Assembly (NCBI GenBank): GCA_036501845.1
Contig: DASXZO010000138.1
Span: forward strand, 1-26,555
Direction: 5' to 3'
From: JBBREP01 sp036501845
GTDB lineage: Bacteria > Actinomycetota > Acidimicrobiia > IMCC26256 > PALSA-610
DNA length: 26,555 nucleotides
Program-made: the position numbers and the translations under genes
Notes under the pieces: model-generated
Told to the model about the DNA's origin: nothing
The model's input: only the letters and a program-made list of their open reading frames with translations
The model's database searches: none
Shown here: one piece after another, positions 14,861 to 21,507 of the stretch
Position numbering within the stretch: position 1 is the stretch's first letter
Layout: every line of letters starts with the position of its first letter

Positions 14861-16234
14861 TCAGCTGTTGGTGTGGAAGTCGAGATCGCGTGCAAGGCGC
14901 ACGCCGGCGAACATCCAACGTTGGTGCGGGTAGAAGAAGTTCCGGTACGTGGGGCGCACGTGATCGCGAGGCGTGACGCACGCGCCACCGCGCAGCACGA
15001 TCTGGTTGCTCATGAACTTGCCGTTGTACTCACCGATCGCGCCTTCTGCGGCGCGGAACCGCGGATACGGCAGGTAGGCCGAGCCGGTCCACTCCCAGAC
15101 GTCGCCGAAACACTGCCGCATCTCCACGCCGCGACTGTTCGGTGCCGGGGCCGCGGTCGGATGCAGTGGCGCGGTGGCAAGCGACTCGCCGTCGAGCAGG
15201 TTGCCGGCGGTGGGTTGGAGCACCGCGATCGTCTCCCACTCCTGTTCGGTGGGAAGCCGGTACCCGGTCCAGTGGGCGTAGGCGTCGGCCTCGTAGTGGC
15301 TCACGTGCACCACCGGCTCGTCGTCGGCCACGGCGCGGCGCCCGTCGAGCGAGAGCATCGTGAAGCCGTCGCTCGTGCCGTCGCGCTCCCAGTAGAGCGG
15401 CGCCTCCCAGCCGTCGCGCCGCGCGGTGTGCCACCCGTCGGACAGCCACAGCTCGGGACGTTGGTAGCCCCCGTCGGCGATGAACGCCTTCCACTCACCG
15501 CACGTGACGAGACGGTCGGCCACTGCGAATGGCGGCAACAGCGCGATGTGCGCCGGGCCCTCGTTGTCGAACGCAAAACTTCCACCGGCGTGGCCGATCT
15601 CGACCATCCCGCCGCCATGCTCGACCCAGCGCGCTCCACCCCCGCTCGCCTCCTCGGTGCCTCGCGGGCGAGGTTCGCGGCTCGCGCTCGTCGGGCTGGC
15701 GCCCCCAGGGGCACTCGATGAGCGGCGGTAGGCGGGGTCGTAGACGTTGCGAGAGAAGGCGTGCTTCACGTCCATGAGCAGCAGTTCTTGGTGCTGTTGC
15801 TCATGGTGCAGGCCGAGCACGATGCGGTCCTCGATCGTGCGCCCGAGCGAATCGCCGCGCTCGGCGATGAGCGACTCCATCGCGTCGTCGACCGCTCGCC
15901 GGTAGGCACCGACCTGGGGCGACGAGGGCCGCGTGAGCATGCCGCGCTCGGGTCGGGCGTGCCGTTCGCCGATCGCTTCGTAGTACGAGTTGAACAAGTA
16001 CGAGTACTTCGGATCGTGCGCCTGGTAGCCGTTCACGAACGGTGCCAGCACGAACGTCTCGAAGAACCACGTGGTGTGGGCCCGGTGCCATTTCGACGGG
16101 CTCGCGTCGGGCATCGACTGCGCGCACTGGTCCTCGTCGGACAGCGGCGCGGCGAGCGCCTCGGTGGCGGCGCGCACGCGACGGTAATGGTCGAGCAGTG
16201 ACTCGCGATCGACGCGGGGAGCAGTAATCACCAT
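14861..16234 (-). CDS. egtB: EgtB, iron-dependent sulfoxide synthase of ergothioneine synthesis
   Basis: From ATG 16234 (GGGAAG seven bases upstream) the protein has 457 residues; an in-frame ATG at 16249 would add five. Domain one is a DinB-like bundle with iron ligands H50 (SPSKWHRAHTTWFFE), H144 and H148 (GLHHEQQHQELLL). Domain two is formylglycine-generating-enzyme-like (WVEHGGGMVEIGH to FAGVRLARDLDF), with RLPTEQEWE and the Tyr-bearing GSAYLPYPRF near the active site. EgtB joins hercynine to cysteine or gamma-glutamylcysteine using O2. RHARPERG (91-98) lies where arginines bind gamma-glutamylcysteine in mycobacterial EgtB, but no egtA or egtC is near, so the thiol substrate is open. Residues between the two domains include 26 codons that are the 78-bp repeat, inserted in frame. 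Confidence 0.95.
   Translation of the reverse strand: MVITAPRVDRESLLDHYRRVRAATEALAAPLSDEDQCAQSMPDASPSKWHRAHTTWFFETFVLAPFVNGYQAHDPKYSYLFNSYYEAIGERHARPERGMLTRPSSPQVGAYRRAVDDAMESLIAERGDSLGRTIEDRIVLGLHHEQQHQELLLMDVKHAFSRNVYDPAYRRSSSAPGGASPTSASREPRPRGTEEASGGGARWVEHGGGMVEIGHAGGSFAFDNEGPAHIALLPPFAVADRLVTCGEWKAFIADGGYQRPELWLSDGWHTARRDGWEAPLYWERDGTSDGFTMLSLDGRRAVADDEPVVHVSHYEADAYAHWTGYRLPTEQEWETIAVLQPTAGNLLDGESLATAPLHPTAAPAPNSRGVEMRQCFGDVWEWTGSAYLPYPRFRAAEGAIGEYNGKFMSNQIVLRGGACVTPRDHVRPTYRNFFYPHQRWMFAGVRLARDLDFHTNS
15635..15712 (-). repeat. 78-bp dispersed repeat, copy B (in frame inside egtB)
   Basis: On the minus strand this stretch begins with GCCCCTGGGGGCGC and ends with GAGCGGGGGTGGA, identical to both ends of copy A at 1244-1321 and of exactly the same length. 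It starts on a codon boundary of egtB and is read as 26 codons rich in Ala, Gly, Pro, Ser, Arg and Glu, a flexible linker between the two EgtB domains. Ungapped comparison of the middle shows scattered matches only. Confidence 0.75.
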
Positions 16235-16337
16235 CCGCGATCTTCCCATTCCTGGAGATGCGGTCGCTCGTATCTACGGTCGCGCCCGTACAACTCACCA
16301 GCCACGTTCCACCCACTCGTCGAGGTGCGGTCGCTCG
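16228..16337 (-). repeat. Degenerate 43-bp direct duplication of the hydrolase 3' end
   Basis: The copies lie at 16228-16270 and 16295-16337, offset by 67 bases, with 34 of 43 positions equal. The second is the true 3' end of the hydrolase gene (ERPHLDEWVERGW and TGA). The first still reads as ERPHLQEWEDRGW and TGA in its own frame, but it lies over the leader and start of egtB. The 24 bases between contain a small TACGG/CCGTA hairpin (16275-16290). Confidence 0.65.
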
Positions 16338-16915
16338 GTGCCAATCGTGGTGTCGAGGCCGTGGCCGGGCAGCACGAGCAGATCGGCTGGCAGCGTGAAG
16401 AGGCGGTGATCGATCGAGTCGATGATCTCGGTGAAGCTCGCGCGCGCATGACCGTTCGTGTTGCCCGGTCCTCCCGGGAAGAGCGTGTCACCAGTGAACA
16501 ACAATGGATGGCCCTCGAGCAGGAACGACACCGACCCCGGCGTATGGCCGGGGTTGTGAATCGTGCGCAACCGCAGATCACCCACCGCGTATTCCGTGTC
16601 GTCCTCGATGATGAAGTCGTAGCTCGGCAGCATGTCGGCGTCGTCGGCGTAGATGCCCACGTCGATGCCGGCGTCACGCGCCGCGGTGACCGCCTGGATG
16701 TGGTCGAAGTGGCCGTGCGTGGTGAGCACGCGATTCACGCCGAGGCTTCGGCACAGCGGTATGAGCAACTCGTGCTCGTTCGCGGCATCGATCAGCACGG
16801 CCTCGCCCGTACCCTTGCAGCGCACGACGTAGGCATTGTTCTCGTAAGGCCCCACTACGATCTTGTCCACCCGCACCGTGCTGGTGTCGTAGTGCGCCGG
16901 CCGGGACGCGACCAT
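16295..16915 (-). CDS. Metallo-beta-lactamase fold hydrolase, glyoxalase II-like
   Basis: The 206-residue protein shows all metal sites of the MBL fold: THGHFDH (H67, H69, D71, H72), NPGHTPGS (H124), FTGDTLF (D143) and LPGHG (H185). The size fits the short single-domain GloB-like hydrolases. The substrate is unknown; a thioester or other small thiol conjugate is possible given the egt and suf neighbours, but the THxHxDH surroundings do not single out a persulfide dioxygenase. The ATG at 16915 is preceded directly by GAGGGG, so a later GTG (VRVDKIV) remains possible as start. It is divergent from the GT2 gene, 49 bases away, and is the first gene of the long minus-strand series. Confidence 0.88.
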   Translation of the reverse strand: MVASRPAHYDTSTVRVDKIVVGPYENNAYVVRCKGTGEAVLIDAANEHELLIPLCRSLGVNRVLTTHGHFDHIQAVTAARDAGIDVGIYADDADMLPSYDFIIEDDTEYAVGDLRLRTIHNPGHTPGSVSFLLEGHPLLFTGDTLFPGGPGNTNGHARASFTEIIDSIDHRLFTLPADLLVLPGHGLDTTIGTERPHLDEWVERGW

Positions 16916-16935
16916 CCCCTCACGCTACCGAAGAA

Positions 16936-16954
16936 CGCTGATCCCGTATCAGCG
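16936..16954. promoter_or_regulatory. Dyad in the divergent promoter region of the hydrolase and GT2 genes
   Basis: CGCTGAT (16936-16942) and ATCAGCG (16948-16954) form a perfect 7-bp dyad with five bases between, centred in the 49-bp gap between two divergent genes. The position suits an operator; no regulator gene is adjacent. Confidence 0.45.
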
Positions 16955-16964
16955 GCCAGGTAAC

Positions 16965-17933
16965 GTGCCCGATATGAGCGTGTCGGACCCGGTCAACCCG
17001 TTGGATCGGCGCGGGGCAGGCGAGAATCAGTACGACATCTCGGTCATCTTGCCCTGCTACAACGAGCGCGACCACGTGGTCGCCGAGATCGACCGCATCC
17101 GGGCGGCGCTCGATGCATCCGACTACACGTACGAGATCATCGCCGTCGACGACTGCTCCACCGACGGCAGCAACGAAGTGCTGCGTCAGGTGCCCGGCAT
17201 CCGCCTGATCACGTTGCCCCGCAATGGCGGTTCGGGCACGGCCCGCCGTATCGGCTCCCGTGCCGCGCGCGGCGAGGTGATCGTGTGGACCGACGCCGAC
17301 ATGACCTATCCGAACGAGCAGATCCCCCAGCTCGTGAAGGAGCTGCGCGGTTACGACCAGATCGTCGGAGCCCGCACCTCCGAGCAGGGCACCATCAAGG
17401 CGTTGCGCGTGCCCGCCAAGTGGAGCATCCGCAAGCTCGCCTGCTATCTCGCGCAGACCGACATCCCCGACCTCAACTCGGGCCTGCGCGCCTTCCGCCG
17501 CGACGTCGCCGACCAGTACCTGCACCTGCTGCCCGCTGGGTTCTCGTGCGTCACCACGATGACGATGACGTTCTTGAACAACGGCTACTCGGTGAAGTAC
17601 GTCGACATCCCCTATGCCAAGCGGGCCGGGAAGTCGAAATTCCACCCCATCAAGGACACGCGCCGCTACATGCTCCAGGTCGTGCGTATGGTGCTCTCGT
17701 ACGAGCCGCTGCGCGTGTTCATGCCGCTCGGTCTCGCGCTCGGCACCATCGGCATGGTGAAGCTCGTCTACGACATCATCTTCAGCGACGTGAAGGTGGC
17801 CGGGAACACCCTGCTGATCCTGTTCGCGGCATTCCAGGTGATCGCGATCGGGCTCCTCGCCGACTTGATGGTGCGGCTGTCGAAACCGTCGCGTGAGGTG
17901 GCGTCGGCCTCGTCGCTCGACTACGAGCGCTGA
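16965..17933 (+). CDS. GT2 polyprenyl-phosphate glycosyltransferase (CsbB/GtrB/DPM1 type)
   Basis: This is a 322-residue protein from GTG 16965 (AGG four bases upstream); ATG 16974 is the alternative. The GT-A domain shows ISVILPCYNERDHV (25-38), IIAVDDCSTDGS (58-69) and the metal-binding DAD at 110-112 (VIVWTDADMTYP), then NSGLRAFRRD (171-180). Two membrane helices follow near 252-272 and 281-304. This layout is that of enzymes that move a sugar from a nucleotide donor to undecaprenyl- or decaprenyl-phosphate on the cytoplasmic face. The sugar is not predictable. The next gene, a YfhO-like GT-C protein, is the expected user of the lipid-linked sugar, as with B. subtilis CsbB and YfhO. No GtrA/GtcA flippase gene is visible. 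Confidence 0.9.
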   Translation: MPDMSVSDPVNPLDRRGAGENQYDISVILPCYNERDHVVAEIDRIRAALDASDYTYEIIAVDDCSTDGSNEVLRQVPGIRLITLPRNGGSGTARRIGSRAARGEVIVWTDADMTYPNEQIPQLVKELRGYDQIVGARTSEQGTIKALRVPAKWSIRKLACYLAQTDIPDLNSGLRAFRRDVADQYLHLLPAGFSCVTTMTMTFLNNGYSVKYVDIPYAKRAGKSKFHPIKDTRRYMLQVVRMVLSYEPLRVFMPLGLALGTIGMVKLVYDIIFSDVKVAGNTLLILFAAFQVIAIGLLADLMVRLSKPSREVASASSLDYER

Positions 17934-20764
17934 CCGAGACAGCGCAACCGGAGCACGGCGCGGTCTCCGCGCCGCTCGAAGCATCGGAGTCGTCGGCACC
18001 GCCATCACGCTCGCTCGCTCGGGTGGCGTGCGCGGCCGCGCTGCTGACGATCATTTTCGGCATCGGGCTGCCGCTCGTGGGACACGGAGTGTTCCTCGGC
18101 GTGGGGATGTTGCACGACGCCGCGCCGTGGAGCGCGCAGGCGAACGGGTCGCATCCCACGACGGTGTTCTCGGACACGGTCGACTTCTACGCGCCTCAGC
18201 AAGACCTGCTCGCCGAGGGCGCGCGACACCTCGAGTTGCCGTTGTGGAACCCGTACGTGTCCGGGGGTGTGCCGCTCGGCGCGATTCCTGACACCGGCGC
18301 GCTGTCGCCGTTTGCGGCGGTGCGGGCGCTGTTGCCCAACCGGCTCGCGCCAGCGTGGTCGGCGTTGCTGTCGCTCGTCGGCGCGCTCGGCTTCACGTAC
18401 CTCTTCTTGCGCCGGCTCGGACTCCGCGCGGCTGCGGCGTGGCTCGGCGGCGCGATCTACGCCACGAGCGGCTTCATCGTGTCGTGGACGAATTGGCCGC
18501 ACGCGCGCATCGCGGCGTTGTTCCCCGCGTTGTTCTGGGCCGTCGACCGCGTCATCGCCCCGCCTGCGCGACGGGCGTCGTGTGACTTCGATAATCGGAG
18601 TCACACGACGCCCGTGACGGCTGCGCTGCCGATCGCCGTGGTGATTGCGGCGATGTGGTTCGAAGGTTTCCCTTCGGTCGCCGGTTACTGCCTCTACGGC
18701 ATCGGGGCGTACGTGCTGTACGACCTCGTGCGTGCCCACGGTCGTGCGTGGCGATCGGCATTGGTGGCTGCCGGCGGCGTGGCGCTCGGTACCGCGGTGG
18801 CCGCGGTGCAGCTCGTGCCGTTCGCGCTGCGCCTCAACGATCTCGACATCTCGTATCGCGACCAGAGCACGAATGCACATCTGCCGTTTGCTGCGCTCGC
18901 ATCGTCGGTGATGCCGTTCGCGTTCGGCAACCCGGCGGCGGGGAACTACTACGGACCGAAGAACCTGGTGGAGGCGCAGTCGTTCCTCGGTGGTGCCGCG
19001 CTGGTGCTGGTGCTGGTGGCGCTCGTGGCGCGCCCGCCGGCGGGGCTGCGGCGCGGCACGCGCGCGTTCTGGATCGGGGTGAGCGCGGTGTGCGTGGCGC
19101 TCGTATACGGCGGCGGGCTGCCGCTCGCGCTGGCGGTGCACCTTCCCGTGTTCTCGAACAACTTCGTCGGCCGGTTGCGATCGTTACTGCTGTTTGCTCT
19201 GGCGGTGCTCGCGGCGATCGGATTCGAGCGCGTGCTCGAAGGCGCGCAAGCCAGGGTCGAAGCCGGCGCGCGCGCTCGATGGCGTCGCGGCGCCGGGGTG
19301 GCTGTGGCGATCGCGATCGGCGTCGTGGTGCTGTGGGCGCTCGTACACGCGGCGCGAGCCGCGCGCCGCGCGCCGTCGTCGCAGTGGTCGTACTTCGTGC
19401 GCCACGGCGTCGTTCCGGGCCTGGCGATCGCCGCGACCGCGATCATCGTCGTGCTCGCACTGCGCGCGCCGACGGCTCGGTACGGGCAGCGTCTCGCCTT
19501 CTTGGTGCCGTGCATCGTTGCGGTCGAAGCGCTTGCGTTCGTGGTGCCGTGGTGGCCGCGAACTGCGTCGGCCGACTACTACCCGGCCACGCCCACCACG
19601 CAGTTCCTCGCCGCGAATCTTCACGGCAACCGCTACGCGGCTGACAACGACACGCTGTTCCCGAGCGCCAACTCTGCGTACAAGCTCCGTGCGGTGAGCG
19701 GGCACGCGTTCAAGGAGCCCGCGTGGCGCGACCTCGTGGAGTCGATCGACCCGACTCAACCGCAGGGCAGCACCGTGCTCACGATCAGCGACGCCGACAA
19801 GACGGCCACGTCACCGATCCTCGATCGGCTCGCGGCGCGCTACTTCGTGGCCCAGCCCGGCGTGCCGGTGTACGGCGCGCGCACACCGCCGCCCGCGTCG
19901 ACCTCCACGTTCGCGCTCACGAACGGCGAGGCAACCACGTTCACCGACCGAGGCCCGCTACGCGCCGTCGTCGTGCACGCGCCATCGGGCTTTGCGCGCG
20001 GTGCCGGCCCGGCGTACCTCGACGCAACCGTGCGCGACGTGGCGGGGAACGTCGTCGCCCAAGGCCGGCGACCTCTCCTCGAACTTCCGCCCATCGATAT
20101 CGACGTTGCGGTGCCCGGTGACGCGCTCGGCTCGGGCGCGCACACGGTGACCCTGCGGCTCGATGCGCCGGGCCGCACGCTCACGCTCTCAGGTACGCGC
20201 GCCGCGCCGGCGCGCGGGACGGTGCGGCCACCGGCGGTCGACGACGGTCTGCGCGTCCGCTTCGCCGACGACACGGTCGTCTACGAGCGCACGAATGCGC
20301 TCGGCCGCGTGCATTGGGCGAGCCACACGATCATCGAGCCCAGCGCCGCCGAGCGACTCAGCAGCCTGCACAAGGGCTACGACGCTGATGCGGTGCTGCT
20401 CGACGGGCCGAGCCCAGCGGCATCGGGCCACCCGGCACGCGTCTCGGTGCAGAGCGACGACGGTGATTCGATGCGCGTGGCGGTCGACGCGCAGGGTGCC
20501 GGCTATCTCGTGGTTGCCGACGCGATCCAGCAAGGTTGGAAAGCCTCGGTCGACGGCCGGCCCGCGGCGTTGCGGCCAGCCGACGGCGCGGTCGTGGCCG
20601 TTGCCGTCGGCCCCGGCGATCACGTGGTGCACCTCTGGTACGACCCCAGCGGACGGAAACCCGCGCTGGTGCTGTCGGGTGTGGCGTTCCTCGTGTGCCT
20701 CGCGCTGGCTGCGATGATGGTGGTGCGCCGCCGCCGCCCACCCACGGTGCAGGAGACGACATGA
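17930..20764 (+). CDS. YfhO-like GT-C membrane glycosyltransferase
   Basis: This is a large membrane protein: 913 residues from GTG 18023, or 944 from a CTG at 17930 that overlaps the GT2 stop codon. The first in-frame GTG lies right at the first helix, whereas the frame back to 17930 adds a plausible cytoplasmic tail ending in SRSLARVA, so I extend it. Numbering from GTG: helix at 3-27; the GT-C loop VFSDTVDFYAPQQ (48-60) and LPLWNPYVSGGVPLG (72-86), typical of YfhO; many helices up to about 510; an extracytoplasmic beta-rich domain (515-880); and a last helix (885-903) ending in RRRRPP. YfhO proteins transfer lipid-linked sugars outside the membrane. Residues about 183-198 are encoded by a striking hairpin repeat. 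The stop overlaps the methyltransferase start (ATGA). Confidence 0.85.
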   Translation: MTETAQPEHGAVSAPLEASESSAPPSRSLARVACAAALLTIIFGIGLPLVGHGVFLGVGMLHDAAPWSAQANGSHPTTVFSDTVDFYAPQQDLLAEGARHLELPLWNPYVSGGVPLGAIPDTGALSPFAAVRALLPNRLAPAWSALLSLVGALGFTYLFLRRLGLRAAAAWLGGAIYATSGFIVSWTNWPHARIAALFPALFWAVDRVIAPPARRASCDFDNRSHTTPVTAALPIAVVIAAMWFEGFPSVAGYCLYGIGAYVLYDLVRAHGRAWRSALVAAGGVALGTAVAAVQLVPFALRLNDLDISYRDQSTNAHLPFAALASSVMPFAFGNPAAGNYYGPKNLVEAQSFLGGAALVLVLVALVARPPAGLRRGTRAFWIGVSAVCVALVYGGGLPLALAVHLPVFSNNFVGRLRSLLLFALAVLAAIGFERVLEGAQARVEAGARARWRRGAGVAVAIAIGVVVLWALVHAARAARRAPSSQWSYFVRHGVVPGLAIAATAIIVVLALRAPTARYGQRLAFLVPCIVAVEALAFVVPWWPRTASADYYPATPTTQFLAANLHGNRYAADNDTLFPSANSAYKLRAVSGHAFKEPAWRDLVESIDPTQPQGSTVLTISDADKTATSPILDRLAARYFVAQPGVPVYGARTPPPASTSTFALTNGEATTFTDRGPLRAVVVHAPSGFARGAGPAYLDATVRDVAGNVVAQGRRPLLELPPIDIDVAVPGDALGSGAHTVTLRLDAPGRTLTLSGTRAAPARGTVRPPAVDDGLRVRFADDTVVYERTNALGRVHWASHTIIEPSAAERLSSLHKGYDADAVLLDGPSPAASGHPARVSVQSDDGDSMRVAVDAQGAGYLVVADAIQQGWKASVDGRPAALRPADGAVVAVAVGPGDHVVHLWYDPSGRKPALVLSGVAFLVCLALAAMMVVRRRRPPTVQETT
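18571..18615. repeat. Palindromic element inside the YfhO-like gene
   Basis: ACGGGCGTCGTGTGAC (18571-18586) pairs perfectly with 18600-18615. The inner bases 18587-18591 pair with 18595-18599 except for one T-G pair, leaving a TAA loop (18592-18594). The total is a 21-bp stem with a 3-base loop in 45 bases, or 15 codons. It encodes about RRASCDFDNRSHTTPV in a loop between two membrane helices. An in-frame insertion of a small palindromic repeat is the likely origin. Confidence 0.85.
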
Positions 20765-21381
20765 GCGAATTGACCGACGTTCCGATCGGCAACCACTACG
20801 ACAAGTACGCGTCGAAGAACCCGCTCGCGCGGCGCATGATGGATGGGTTCATGCGCGCGCTCGACAGTGCACTCCCGGCCGATGCGCCGGTGACGGTGTT
20901 CGAACTCGGGATGGGCGAGGGCGAGATCGCCGACCGCATCCGCAACCGTTACGGCTCGGTCGAGTTCACCGGGCTCGACCTGCCCGACGCGGGCCTCGCT
21001 CGCGATTGGCGCGAGCGCAAGCTCGTGGGTGTGTTCGGTGATGCCGGTTCATTGCCAATACGCGATCACTCCGTCGATCTGGTGCTCGCGATCGAGGTGC
21101 TCGAGCACCTGCCCGACCCGGCGCGGGCACTGCGCGAGCTCGCGCGCGTCGCGCGCCGCGACGTGGTGGTGAGCGTGCCCAACGAACCCACCTGGCGCGC
21201 GCTCAACTTGGCGCGCGGCTCCTATATCGGCGATTGGGGTAACACGCCTGGGCACATCCAACACTGGAGCGCCAAGCGCTTCTCCGCACTCGTCGGTGAA
21301 CACTTCGACGTGGTGACGGTGCGCAAGCCGTTGCCATGGACCGTGATCACTGCACGCGCACGCGTGCCAGTGAAGGTCTGA
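20761..21381 (+). CDS. Class I SAM-dependent methyltransferase
   Basis: The 206-residue protein starts with the ATG that overlaps the stop of the YfhO-like gene. It has the Rossmann SAM motifs VTVFELGMGEGEIADRI (44-60), FTGLDLPDAG (69-78), GDAGSLPIRDHSVDLVLAIEVLEHLPDP (93-120) and VVVSVPNEP. This is a small-molecule or sugar/lipid methyltransferase pattern (Methyltransf_11/25 type). Its place as third gene in the glycosyltransferase unit suggests that it methylates the transferred sugar or the lipid-linked precursor, which is inference. The acceptor is unknown. Confidence 0.9.
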   Translation: MSELTDVPIGNHYDKYASKNPLARRMMDGFMRALDSALPADAPVTVFELGMGEGEIADRIRNRYGSVEFTGLDLPDAGLARDWRERKLVGVFGDAGSLPIRDHSVDLVLAIEVLEHLPDPARALRELARVARRDVVVSVPNEPTWRALNLARGSYIGDWGNTPGHIQHWSAKRFSALVGEHFDVVTVRKPLPWTVITARARVPVKV

Positions 21382-21438
21382 AGCCTTCACCGAAATCCCC
21401 ACCACTTCCCGCGCCAACAACAGCGTACCGCGAGGTAG

Positions 21439-21457
21439 GGGGATTGCCGCAAGGACC
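21439..21457 (+). promoter_or_regulatory. Rifamycin-associated element (RAE)-like site
   Basis: GGGGATTGCCGCAAGGACC agrees at 16 of 19 positions with the RAE consensus as I recall it (GGGGCTTGCGGCAAGGCCC), including the TTGC-x-GCAA dyad. RAEs lie before rifamycin-inactivating genes (rox, arr, helR, rph) in actinobacteria and are needed for induction by rifamycins. This one lies 44 bases before the rox start chosen here. The consensus is from memory and should be compared against the published one. Confidence 0.7.
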
Positions 21458-21467
21458 TTCTTTGTGC

Positions 21468-21507
21468 TGTCAATGCACACCTCGAACGAGAGGTGTGTGC
21501 ATTGACA
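21468..21507. promoter_or_regulatory. Inverted repeat covering the rox ribosome-binding site and start
   Basis: TGTCAATGCACAC (21468-21480) pairs perfectly with GTGTGCATTGACA (21495-21507), and inside it CTC (21481-21483) can pair with GAG (21490-21492). The right arm contains part of the GAGAGG ribosome-binding site area and the TTG start codon (21502). In RNA the hairpin would hide the start; in DNA it could be an operator. Confidence 0.6.

Noticed and set aside
18005..19141. 378-codon minus-strand frame inside the YfhO-like gene
   Set aside because: It is an Arg/His-rich shadow of the membrane protein gene and has no start context.
21391..21445. AATCCCC/GGGGATT pairing as a terminator for the glycosylation unit
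   Set aside because: The loop is large, there is no T-tract, and the right arm coincides with the RAE-like site, which explains the sequence better.
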